The notes under the pieces: generated by a model
What the model was told of the DNA's origin: nothing
Seen by the model: only the letters and a program-made list of their open reading frames with translations
The model's database searches: none
DNA from: Thiohalobacter sp.
Lineage (GTDB): Bacteria; Pseudomonadota; Gammaproteobacteria; DSM-19610
Reading direction: 5' to 3'
NCBI GenBank assembly: GCA_027080445.1
Contig: JALWRY010000468.1
Coordinates: 1-10,783, forward strand
DNA length: 10,783 bases
Shown: positions 1-6,635 of the stretch, one piece after another
How the letters are laid out: each line of letters starts with the position of its first letter
How positions within the stretch are numbered: the stretch's first letter is position 1
Program-made: the position numbers and the translations under genes

Positions 1-394
1 GCGCGACACGGTCACCCTGCACCAGCCGCTCGATCAGCAGGTAGAGATCGGTCCACAGGGTCTGGAAACAGAAATAACCGCAGAACACGCGGCCGGCAAT
101 GCCGGTGACAAAGAACAGCAGCAAGGCCGCCACCAGCAGGAAACCCGTCAGCCAGAACAGGTCCTCAGCGTGCATCACCAGGTCGAACAGGTAAAACTTG
201 CGATTGGCGATATCGAACAAAACCGCCTGGTCGGGACCCGCGTTACGCGTCCAGCGCAACCAGGGCAACAGGAAATACACACTGTAGGCCAGTGTGAGTA
301 TGCCCCATTTCAGTGTCCTGAAACGCCCCTTGACGGAACGTGGATAAATCGGGATACGCGCCTGGTACAGCACCTCATTGGCGGAATCTGTCAT
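1..394 (-). CDS. ccoG: CcoG/FixG-type cytochrome c oxidase accessory protein, 5' part only
   Basis: CcoG is a membrane-bound polyferredoxin needed for cbb3 oxidase assembly, with a proposed role in copper reduction for the CuB site. The first 131 residues are in the window; the gene runs off the left edge, so the 4Fe-4S ferredoxin motifs and the C-terminal domain are not seen. The start MTDSANEVLYQARIPIYPR is typical of the family, followed by a hydrophobic helix (about 30-46), a second at about 80-100, and the membrane cysteine motif CGYFC at residues 105-109. The usual family form is CGYxCPQT; here the proline position holds Phe (CGYFCFQT). The gene lies 36 bp after ccoP in the same direction, the normal end of a ccoNOQPG operon. 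The ATG at 392-394 has only a poor Shine-Dalgarno sequence, so translation may be coupled or weak. Identification is by recalled family sequence and context; confidence is high. Confidence 0.93.
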   Translation of the reverse strand, partial: MTDSANEVLYQARIPIYPRSVKGRFRTLKWGILTLAYSVYFLLPWLRWTRNAGPDQAVLFDIANRKFYLFDLVMHAEDLFWLTGFLLVAALLLFFVTGIAGRVFCGYFCFQTLWTDLYLLIERLVQGDRVA

Positions 395-430
395 AGCGGC
401 AAAATGCGTATCCGGCCGTCTGTGGATCGG

Positions 431-1357
431 TTACTGGCCACCGCCCAACTCGTGGACATAGACCGTCAGCAACTTGATCTGGGTCTTGTCCAGACGATCC
501 GACCAGTGCGGCATGGTGCGCTGTACGCCGTGGGTCACGACGGCTTTTACAGCCGCGAGTTTCTGTTCCTGCGTATCGGCGTCCGGCACATCGGCAATCG
601 TCCAGATCTGGTCGGTCAGGTTGGCCGAACCCTGTGACTTCATGCCCTTGGCATCATGTCCGTGACAGTAGTAACAGCCGCCCGTGCTGGTCTGGAAAAT
701 GGCCTTACCGCGCGCCACGGAGGCATCCGCCTTGTGCTGACCGGACAGGGACAGCACATAGGCCGCCACGTCATCGAGCTGCTTGTCATTAAAGGTTTCG
801 CGGAACGACGGCATAAAGCCATATCGTCCGTTGGTGATGGTTGTCTGGATATCCTCGACAGTACCACCCCACAGCCAGTCATCGTCGGCCAGGTTCGGGA
901 ACAGGCCGATCACGCCGGTGCCGCCGGCCCCGTGACAGGCCGCGCAGTTATCGCCGAACAGGCCCACTGCCATGGAGCGCGTAAACGCCATCATTTCCGC
1001 ATCGCCCAGGATGGTTTGATAGTCCGCATCCTTGACCTTTTCCAGGTACTCATGGCTCAGGGTGGCGGACTTGCTTTCCTGCAAATCTTTCAGCAACAGG
1101 GCGCGTGTGTTCCAGTGCATGGTTTTTTCAGTGCCATCACTGTCGACGAAGGTAATATCGTTCATGACACCCGTCGTGTAACCGCCGCCTACCGGCCAGG
1201 CCGGGTAAAAGATCCAGTACACAACGGCAAATACCACCGTCGCATAGAAAGCCCACAGCCACCAGTTCGGCAGGGGGTTGTTGAATTCCTGTATATCACC
1301 GTCCCAGGCATGACCTGTAGTTTGTACTGCAGCCTGGGTTTTCCTGGCATCACTCAT
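431..1357 (-). CDS. ccoP: cbb3-type cytochrome c oxidase subunit III, dihaem cytochrome CcoP
   Basis: CcoP is the membrane-anchored dihaem cytochrome c that passes electrons from soluble or membrane cytochrome c to CcoO and the CcoN catalytic core. The 308-residue length is normal. After a cytoplasmic N-terminus with the family motif EFNNPLPNWW (about 24-33) there is one membrane helix (about 32-53). Two periplasmic cytochrome c domains follow: haem 1 at CAACH 138-142 with likely axial Met182 (YGFMPSF), and haem 2 at CYYCH 228-232 with likely Met282 (RTMPHW). The start codon overlaps the end of ccoQ by 8 bp, and a GAGGTAA ribosome site lies inside ccoQ, implying translational coupling. ccoG follows 36 bp downstream. 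Nothing is truncated, and all haem-binding residues are present. Confidence 0.98.
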   Translation of the reverse strand: MSDARKTQAAVQTTGHAWDGDIQEFNNPLPNWWLWAFYATVVFAVVYWIFYPAWPVGGGYTTGVMNDITFVDSDGTEKTMHWNTRALLLKDLQESKSATLSHEYLEKVKDADYQTILGDAEMMAFTRSMAVGLFGDNCAACHGAGGTGVIGLFPNLADDDWLWGGTVEDIQTTITNGRYGFMPSFRETFNDKQLDDVAAYVLSLSGQHKADASVARGKAIFQTSTGGCYYCHGHDAKGMKSQGSANLTDQIWTIADVPDADTQEQKLAAVKAVVTHGVQRTMPHWSDRLDKTQIKLLTVYVHELGGGQ

Positions 1358-1559
1358 CTTTATTTACCTCGCCGTTACCGGCATGCCGATCCGAATCATC
1401 GTCCTGCAGGGGAATGTACTTGTACGATTCCAGTCGCTGACCGCGTTTCTTCCCCGTGTATATGTAGAGCAGAATGCCGCAGAACAGTATGAAGAACAGT
1501 AACAGCGCAACAACCTTGCTGTTCTCGAACTTCGTAAACCAGAGCATCCACTCGGGCAT
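1350..1559 (-). CDS. ccoQ: cbb3-type oxidase subunit IV, CcoQ/FixQ
   Basis: CcoQ is a small single-helix subunit that stabilises the cbb3 complex. This 69-residue protein has one hydrophobic helix at about residues 17-34, then a basic stretch (GKKRGQR) and a polar acidic tail. The motif ESYKYIPLQDD is typical of the family. It sits 14 bp after ccoO with a GGGGAG ribosome site about 6 bases before the ATG, and its last codons overlap ccoP. The sequence is weakly conserved in this family, so much of the certainty comes from length, topology and its position between ccoO and ccoP. Confidence 0.93.
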   Translation of the reverse strand: MPEWMLWFTKFENSKVVALLLFFILFCGILLYIYTGKKRGQRLESYKYIPLQDDDSDRHAGNGEVNKDE

Positions 1560-1573
1560 TGCACGCTCCCCAT

Positions 1574-2311
1574 CTAGCGGAATTTTGCGAAGTAGCCTTC
1601 GTTGTACTTACTGAAATCCACCATGGTGCCAAGCACCTGGAGATAGGACACCAGCGCATCCATTTCGGTAATGCGCGAGGGCTGGCCATCGTAATCATTG
1701 ACGAGCGCCTGGGAGATCAGGTTTTCTTCGGCGTGCAAAATATCCAGCTTGTCCGCCACGGATTTTCCAAATTGCTTGACGTTGCGCTCGTATTCGTCCC
1801 GGGTTTCCGAATACGGGACACCGGTTTTCTTCAATGCGCGCATACGTTCCTGTATATCGGAGTAGTCCAGGTCATTTTTCAGCAACCAGGGATAATTGGG
1901 CATGACGGACTGCGGCACCACGGAGCGCGGGTTGTTCAGGTGCGCCACGTGCCATTGATTGGAATATTTCTTGCCGACGCGCGCCAGGTCGGGGCCGGTA
2001 CGCTTGGAACCCCACTGGAAGGGATGATCGTACTGCGATTCCGCAGCCAGTGAGTAGTGACCGTAACGCAGCGCCTCATCGCGGAACGGGCGGATCATCT
2101 GTGAGTGACACAGGTAGCAACCCTCACGCTGGTAGATATCGCGGCCACGTAACTCGAGTGGTGTGTAGGGCCGCACACCCGCCACGTCCTCGACCGTGCC
2201 GTTGATATAAAACAGCGGAACGATTTCGACCAGTCCGCCGATACTGATCACGATCATTGTCAGGACAATCAGCAGGCCTGCATTGGTTTCGATACTTTCG
2301 TGCTTGATCAC
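1574..2311 (-). CDS. ccoO: cbb3-type cytochrome c oxidase subunit II, monohaem cytochrome CcoO
   Basis: CcoO is the membrane-anchored monohaem cytochrome c of the cbb3 complex, relaying electrons from CcoP to the low-spin haem b of CcoN. It begins at a GTG (2309-2311) preceded by GGAG; the N-terminus KHESIETNAGLL matches the family and argues for this start. An N-terminal helix (about 12-35) is followed by GLVEIVPLFY. The haem c motif is CYLCH at 65-69, with likely axial Met137 in SVMPNYPWL. At 245 residues it is longer than the roughly 200-residue Pseudomonas type. The extra length lies between GVPY (about 166) and the C-terminal EMDALVSYLQ motif and is charged and probably helical. It sits 17 bp after ccoN and 14 bp before ccoQ. 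Confidence 0.98.
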   Translation of the reverse strand: MIKHESIETNAGLLIVLTMIVISIGGLVEIVPLFYINGTVEDVAGVRPYTPLELRGRDIYQREGCYLCHSQMIRPFRDEALRYGHYSLAAESQYDHPFQWGSKRTGPDLARVGKKYSNQWHVAHLNNPRSVVPQSVMPNYPWLLKNDLDYSDIQERMRALKKTGVPYSETRDEYERNVKQFGKSVADKLDILHAEENLISQALVNDYDGQPSRITEMDALVSYLQVLGTMVDFSKYNEGYFAKFR

Positions 2312-2328
2312 TTTTCTCTACTCCGGGA

Positions 2329-3783
2329 TCAGATACGCGCCATTTTGGCTGCAAGTTTGGCTTCCAGTATGGCCGCCTCGGCACGCGCGTTGCGTATCGT
2401 CATGAAGATGTTGTAGGACATAACTACGACACCGGACAGGAATGACAAACCACCCAGCGCACGAACCATATAGGGGTTGTGCAGGAACGCCACCGTTTCA
2501 ACGAAGGTGTAGGCCAGGTTGCCGTAGTCATCGAAGCTGCGCAGCATCAGGCCCTGGAAGATACCGGCCACCCACATCGAAGTGATGTAGAGCACGATAC
2601 CGATAGTCGCCAGCCAGAAGTGCACATACACCAGGCGGGTACTGTACAGGCGGGTGTCATACAGGCGCGGCACCATATGATAGAAGGAACCGAAGGTCAC
2701 CATCGCCACCCAGCCCAACGCGCCCGAGTGGACATGACCGATGGTCCAGTCGGTGTAATGGGACAGGGCATTCACGCTCTTCAGCGACATCAACGGCCCC
2801 TCGAAGGTCGACATGCCGTAGAAGGACAGGGCTGTAATCAGGAACAGCATGATCGGGTCGGTCCGCAGCCTGTCCCAGGCGCCGGACAGGGTCATGATGC
2901 CGTTGATCATGCCGCCCCAGGACGGTAACAGCAGCATGATGGAGAAGGTGGCTGCCAGCGTCGAGGTCCAGTCAGGCAATGCCGTCCAGTGCAGGTGGTG
3001 GGCGCCCACCCACATGTACAGGAAGGACAGGGCCCAGAAATGCACAATAGACAAGCGGTAGGAATACACCGGGCGCCCGGCCTGTTTGGGCACGAAGTAA
3101 TACATCATGCCAAGGAATGCCGCCGTCAGGAAGAAACCCACAGCGTTGTGGCCGTACCACCATTGGGTCATGGCATCCTGTACGCCGGAGAACAGACTGT
3201 AGGACTTCATGCTGAACAAGCTGACCGGTACCGCCAGATTATTGAAGATATGCAGAATGGCCGTTGCCAGGATGAAAGCCATGAAGAACCAGTTGGCAAC
3301 ATAGATATGCGGCTGGGAACGGCGTCGCAGGGTCTGCACATAGAGCAGGAAATACACCACCCAGGTTACCAGAATGATCAAATCGATCGGCCACTCGAAC
3401 TCGGCGTACTCGCGCGACTGCGTATAACCCATCATGTAGCTGACGGCGCCGAGTGCGACAGCCGCCTGCCAGCCCCAGAAGGTAAAGGTTGCCATCCAGT
3501 CACTGTAGAGTCGCGTCTGACAGGTACGCTGTACGATGTAATAGGATGTCGCGAACAGGGCGCTACCGCCAAAACCGAAAATCACCAGCGTGGTATGTAC
3601 TGGCCGGAGTCGGCCAAAGGTAATGGCCGGAATATCCAGGTTCAGCGCCGGCCAGGCCAGTTCCGACGCGATATAGACACCGGCGCTCATACCAAGCACA
3701 GCCCATACCAATGCCATAAAGGCGAACTTGCGACATATTTCGTAGTTGTACTGTTGTGAACTTCCCATAGCTGCCTGTGCCAT
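2329..3783 (-). CDS. ccoN: cbb3-type cytochrome c oxidase subunit I, CcoN
   Basis: CcoN is the catalytic subunit of the high-affinity cbb3 oxidase. It reduces O2 to water at the haem b3-CuB site and pumps protons across the inner membrane. I take the ATG at 3781-3783 (484 residues) rather than the open frame extending to 3837, because GAGGCAGGA lies just before it and the length fits. Visible ligands are His63 and His352 (low-spin haem b), His350 (haem b3), His212/His262/His263 (CuB), Tyr256 (the helix VII tyrosine of the cross-link) and Glu328. All are offset by exactly five from the Pseudomonas stutzeri numbering as I recall it. About 12 hydrophobic helices are seen. It is the first gene of ccoNOQPG. 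No defects are visible. Confidence 0.98.
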   Translation of the reverse strand: MAQAAMGSSQQYNYEICRKFAFMALVWAVLGMSAGVYIASELAWPALNLDIPAITFGRLRPVHTTLVIFGFGGSALFATSYYIVQRTCQTRLYSDWMATFTFWGWQAAVALGAVSYMMGYTQSREYAEFEWPIDLIILVTWVVYFLLYVQTLRRRSQPHIYVANWFFMAFILATAILHIFNNLAVPVSLFSMKSYSLFSGVQDAMTQWWYGHNAVGFFLTAAFLGMMYYFVPKQAGRPVYSYRLSIVHFWALSFLYMWVGAHHLHWTALPDWTSTLAATFSIMLLLPSWGGMINGIMTLSGAWDRLRTDPIMLFLITALSFYGMSTFEGPLMSLKSVNALSHYTDWTIGHVHSGALGWVAMVTFGSFYHMVPRLYDTRLYSTRLVYVHFWLATIGIVLYITSMWVAGIFQGLMLRSFDDYGNLAYTFVETVAFLHNPYMVRALGGLSFLSGVVVMSYNIFMTIRNARAEAAILEAKLAAKMARI

Positions 3784-3846
3784 GTTTTCCTGCCTCGTAA
3801 GTGCGATCTGGCCGTTGACCTGAATAGCGGGCCACAAAATCAGCGT

Positions 3847-3876
3847 ATTCTAATATAAGGAACCGCTCCAGGTAAA
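3847..3876 (-). promoter_or_regulatory. possible sigma-70-like promoter for ccoN
   Basis: Reading the minus strand, TTTACC (3871-3876) and TAGAAT (3847-3852) are separated by 18 bases, which would start transcription near 3840, about 57 bases before the ccoN start. The -10 hexamer has one mismatch to consensus and the -35 has two. No TTGAT-N4-ATCAA FNR/Anr/FixK box was found between 3784 and 3900. The region is AT-rich compared with its surroundings, which fits a promoter. This is a consensus match by eye only. Confidence 0.35.
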
Positions 3877-3900
3877 GCCCTTAATAAAATAATGGTATAT

Positions 3901-4815
3901 TTATGCGAGCCGCGTCATCTTCACCAGGTACGGTACATAGTGATCTACCAACAACACGGTGAACAACGCCATCAGGTAGATAATGGAATAGCCGAACATC
4001 TTCATGGCCTGTCGGCCACTTTCGTCATGCATCAATGCCCAGGCGTGATAAAGAAAGCCGATACCCAGCCCCATCGCACCTGTCAGGTACAACAGGCCAC
4101 TCATGTGCGTGATGTAAGGCAACACGGTCACAACCACCAGCAGAATGGTATACAGCAACACCTGCAGGCGGGTGAAGGGTACCCCGTGCGTAACCGGCAA
4201 CATGGGAATATTCACCTTGGCGTACTCGTTACGCCGATGTATGGCAAGCGCCCAGAAATGTGGCGGGGTCCAGGTGAAGATAATCAGAAACAGCAACAGG
4301 GCATGCGGATCAATGGTTCCGGTAACCGCTGTCCAGCCCAGCACCGGCGGCGCCGCGCCCGCCGCGCCACCGATGACGATATTCTGCGGCGTGGCGCGCT
4401 TCAGGTAGAGCGTGTAGATCACCGCATAGCCGATTAGTGACGCAAAGGTCAGTTCGGCCGTGAGCAGGTTGACGAACTGCACCAGGATCCACATCGCCAA
4501 CGCGCCCAGCAGCAGCGCGAACACCAGGCAATTACGACTGGTCATGCTGCCACTTGCCACCGGGCGTTTGCGCGTACGCGCCATCTGCGCATCCGCGTAC
4601 TGATCAACAACGTGATTGATCGCCGCCGCCGATGCCGCCGCCATGCCGATACCCAGCGTGCCAAAGATCAGTGGCTGCCACGGCACCATACCCGGCACGG
4701 CGAGAAACATGCCGACCAGTGCGGTAAACACGATCAGGGCCACGACCTTGAGCTTGCACACACCAAGATAATCTCGCCAGCGGGCGCCCAGCGAGGCCGT
4801 CATTGAATAACTCAT
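3901..4815 (-). CDS. ctaB: protohaem IX farnesyltransferase (haem O synthase)
   Basis: CtaB/CyoE/Cox10 joins farnesyl diphosphate to haem B to form haem O, the precursor of the haem A used by aa3/caa3 oxidases. It is an inner-membrane UbiA-family prenyltransferase. The signature NHVVDQYADAQMARTRKRP carries the Asp-rich NxxxDxxxD motif (Asn67, Asp71, Asp75 from the chosen start). The segment YLKRATPQNIVIGGAAGAAPP is also diagnostic of haem O synthases. About nine hydrophobic helices are present. I prefer the ATG at 4813-4815 (304 residues; AGG and GGGAAC nearby) over the in-frame ATG at 4843-4845 (314 residues); the choice is uncertain. It is the last gene of the surf1 group, 55 bp after the Sco-like gene. 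The expected neighbour ctaA is absent. Confidence 0.96.
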   Translation of the reverse strand: MSYSMTASLGARWRDYLGVCKLKVVALIVFTALVGMFLAVPGMVPWQPLIFGTLGIGMAAASAAAINHVVDQYADAQMARTRKRPVASGSMTSRNCLVFALLLGALAMWILVQFVNLLTAELTFASLIGYAVIYTLYLKRATPQNIVIGGAAGAAPPVLGWTAVTGTIDPHALLLFLIIFTWTPPHFWALAIHRRNEYAKVNIPMLPVTHGVPFTRLQVLLYTILLVVVTVLPYITHMSGLLYLTGAMGLGIGFLYHAWALMHDESGRQAMKMFGYSIIYLMALFTVLLVDHYVPYLVKMTRLA

Positions 4816-4870
4816 GCCTGTTCCCAGCGCCCTGTTGGCGCACATCCACGGATTGCAAAGGACGGGTATT

Positions 4871-5515
4871 TTACCCTAATCCGGAGTACTTTAAGAGCTT
4901 CTCGAGGTCCTTGATCATTCCCCGGTGTTCTCCACCCGGCTCGTATTTCATCATCAGGTTACCCAGCGGGTCGACCAGGTAGACCCGCCTGGCCGCCAGC
5001 GGGTCCTTTTCATCGAGGACAAATTTCTGCAACAGCACTTTGGCCTCGCCCGGACCCAGCGGCACAATGACCTGACCAGGGAAATGCTGCTGCAATTCCG
5101 CTTGCCGCGCCGTGCTGACCCCGTCGACCCGCCACAGCATCAGCCGCTGCAAACGGCGAATATTGTCGCCCTGGGCCAGACGTATCTGGCGAATATTATA
5201 AAGCTGCTCGACGCAGGGTCGCTCGCAGGCGCCCTTCGCCAGATAGAGCATGGTCCACTTGCCACGAAAAAATGTCTCGTCGACGGGCTTGCCCTGCAGG
5301 GTTTTCAGGCTGAATGCCGGCAACTTGCGCACCGGCTGCACCAGATCACCGTAATTGGTTGTGGCTTCCGGTTTCCACTCCGGGAACAGGGTAATCACTA
5401 ACGTGGCGAGGATCAGTGGCGCGGCAAACAATGCCAGCACCAGCAGCATGGAAATCCGCGCACGGCGTTGGCGGGCGGCATCCACCGGCGCAGTCGTTGT
5501 ATTGTCAGGTGTCAT
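4871..5515 (-). CDS. membrane-anchored Sco/thioredoxin-fold-like oxidase assembly protein
   Basis: A 214-residue protein with an N-terminal membrane anchor (about 21-44) after a polar, basic leader, and a periplasmic domain. The domain reads like a divergent SCO1/SenC thioredoxin fold: an LPAFSLKTLQGK entry strand (65-76), FRGKWTMLYLAKGAC, a CERPC motif (Cys97, Cys101; CxxxC as in copper-binding Sco proteins), and YLVDPLGNLMMKY (179-191) followed by His197. CxxxC plus a distal His is the Sco Cu(I)/Cu(II) ligand set, so a role in CuA maturation or in reducing the CoxB cysteines is plausible, but this is inference. It overlaps the end of surf1 by 11 bp and precedes ctaB. Similar unnamed proteins occur after surf1 in other gammaproteobacterial cox clusters. 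The function is not established; I leave the symbol empty. Confidence 0.88.
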   Translation of the reverse strand: MTPDNTTTAPVDAARQRRARISMLLVLALFAAPLILATLVITLFPEWKPEATTNYGDLVQPVRKLPAFSLKTLQGKPVDETFFRGKWTMLYLAKGACERPCVEQLYNIRQIRLAQGDNIRRLQRLMLWRVDGVSTARQAELQQHFPGQVIVPLGPGEAKVLLQKFVLDEKDPLAARRVYLVDPLGNLMMKYEPGGEHRGMIKDLEKLLKYSGLG

Positions 5516-6236
5516 TGTTCACTTTTCGGGTATTCACAACCAGGTAGATGATTAACAGGGTAATGGCCAGGCCAAACCATTGTACGGCGTAGGCGATATT
5601 CCGCTCGGGACCAAAGCCGGGCGTCGGCTTCCAGTCGCGTACGTATCCGTCAGGCTCGCCGGCATCGAGCCGCAGTATAACAGGCAACAGCGGCCGTCCC
5701 AGTTCGGCCGACAGCTTATCGAGGTGAATCTGCTGTATACGCCAGGGCCAGTCCCGGCGGGGAACTTCCCGGCCCAGCATAAACACTTTTCCGGGCGGGA
5801 CTTTTATCCGCCCGACAAGCTTGCGCCGGTGCTCGGGTACTGTGACATCCGGCAGGATATCCCGGCTCTGAACCAGTGGAATCCAGCCCCGGTTCACCAG
5901 GATGGCCACACGGGAATCCTCCATCACCAGTGGTGTCAGTACCTCGTAACCCACACGCCCGGCATGGGTACGGTTATCCAGCAATAACTGATGCCGGCTG
6001 TCATAGTGTCCTGCCACCGTGGCGCGACGGTAATTCAGCCCGGCGGTGGATTTCAGCCCAGGCGCCAGCCGCAGCACTGAGCTCTCCTGCTTTCCCCTGT
6101 ACTGGTCGAGCAAGGTTTTTTTCTGATCGGCGCGGTCCAGTTGCCAGAAGCCCAGCCCAAGCAGCAAGGCAAACAAGACGATGGTCACCACCGTGGGCCA
6201 CAAGGCGGGACGAAAATCCAGGCTACCCATTCGCAT
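5505..6236 (-). CDS. surf1: SURF1 family cytochrome oxidase biogenesis protein
   Basis: SURF1 proteins help deliver or insert haem a into subunit I of aa3-type oxidases. The usual topology is present: an N-terminal helix containing LGFWQLDRADQK (about 27-39), a periplasmic domain with motifs such as LLDNRTHAGRVGYEVLTPL and LVNRGWIP, and a C-terminal helix (about 215-234) starting AYAVQWFGLAITLLI. From the ATG at 6234-6236 it has 243 residues, a normal length. ATG 6228-6230 and an upstream TTG at 6273-6275 are alternatives; none has a convincing ribosome site, so the start is uncertain. It is the first gene of surf1 / Sco-like / ctaB and is divergent from the DUF2909 gene. Confidence 0.95.
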   Translation of the reverse strand: MRMGSLDFRPALWPTVVTIVLFALLLGLGFWQLDRADQKKTLLDQYRGKQESSVLRLAPGLKSTAGLNYRRATVAGHYDSRHQLLLDNRTHAGRVGYEVLTPLVMEDSRVAILVNRGWIPLVQSRDILPDVTVPEHRRKLVGRIKVPPGKVFMLGREVPRRDWPWRIQQIHLDKLSAELGRPLLPVILRLDAGEPDGYVRDWKPTPGFGPERNIAYAVQWFGLAITLLIIYLVVNTRKVNNDT

Positions 6237-6325
6237 GCCGGGAGGGTACGCAGCGACGCATTCGCTCGCAAGCAAAATCTGCTTACTCTATACTTCACTT
6301 CTACAAGCCTGATGGATAAACCAAC
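6237..6325. promoter_or_regulatory. divergent intergenic region, likely promoters for surf1 and the DUF2909 gene
   Basis: This 89 bp gap separates two divergently read genes, so it should hold at least one promoter in each direction. On the plus strand, TATACT at 6289-6294 is a good -10 match about 32 bases before the DUF2909 ATG, but no good -35 is seen at the right spacing. On the minus strand nothing clear stands out. No obvious operator palindrome was found. Confidence 0.4.
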
Positions 6326-6565
6326 ATGTGGATAAAGGTTCTGATTGTTGTAGCGCTCGTTGCCATTGTTATCAGCCTTGCCAGCGGCATGGTCTTTCTG
6401 ATCAAGGACAAGGGCAAAACCGAACGTACCGCCAAGGCGTTGACCGTGCGTATTTCGCTTTCCGTCGCCCTGTTTGGCCTGCTGATGCTGGGTATTTTCA
6501 CCGGCCATATCAAGCCCCACGGTATTTACCCGGCAGGTCAGGCGGCCGCCCAACCGGCAAAATAA
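6326..6565 (+). CDS. DUF2909 twin-transmembrane protein
   Basis: A 79-residue membrane protein with two hydrophobic helices (about 3-26 and 44-60) separated by a short charged loop KDKGKTERTAKALTVR that carries a net positive charge. The order MWIKVLIVVALVAIVISLASG, then charged loop, then RISLSVALFGLLMLGIFTG, is characteristic of the DUF2909 family, which is commonly encoded between coxC and surf1 in Gammaproteobacteria. No catalytic or metal-binding motif is visible. It is the only plus-strand gene in the window, is divergent from surf1, and converges on coxC with a shared terminator. A role in oxidase assembly is suggested only by its location; the biochemical function is unknown. The ribosome site is weak. 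Confidence 0.88.
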   Translation: MWIKVLIVVALVAIVISLASGMVFLIKDKGKTERTAKALTVRISLSVALFGLLMLGIFTGHIKPHGIYPAGQAAAQPAK

Positions 6566-6581
6566 TCATGGCTTCTACAGG

Positions 6582-6619
6582 GGCATAAAAAACGCCGCGT
6601 AAGCGGCGTTTTTTATGCC
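6582..6619. terminator. bidirectional rho-independent terminator
   Basis: A perfect inverted repeat with 17 bp arms and a GTAA loop (6599-6602). The GC core is CGCCGC/GCGGCG (6593-6598 and 6603-6608), flanked by six A (6587-6592) and six T (6609-6614), with GGCAT/ATGCC outside. The A and T tracts make it work on either strand. It lies 16 bp after the DUF2909 stop and 16 bp after the coxC stop, exactly where two convergent genes need it. Confidence 0.93.
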
Positions 6620-6635
6620 ATGTCCTGTCTTGCTG

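Noticed and set aside
656..1492. A 278-codon open frame on the plus strand opposite ccoP and ccoQ
   Set aside because: It is antisense to two well-supported genes with intact haem motifs, has no recognisable domain and a low-complexity Arg/His/Gln-rich composition typical of shadow frames in GC-rich DNA.
2989..3759. A 256-codon open frame on the plus strand opposite ccoN
   Set aside because: It lies antisense to the ligand-bearing core of CcoN; its composition (many His, Gln, Gly, Arg) mirrors codons of a membrane protein read backwards and no family is recognisable.
3784..3837. An upstream in-frame extension of ccoN (18 extra residues)
   Set aside because: The extension crosses the probable leader, has no good ribosome site, and the ATG at 3781-3783 gives the family length and a constant ligand offset.
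3784..3900. A possible FNR/Anr box before ccoN
   Set aside because: Both strands were read for TTGAT-N4-ATCAA; the nearest look-alike (GATCTGGCCGTTGAC around 3804-3818) lacks the half-site arrangement.
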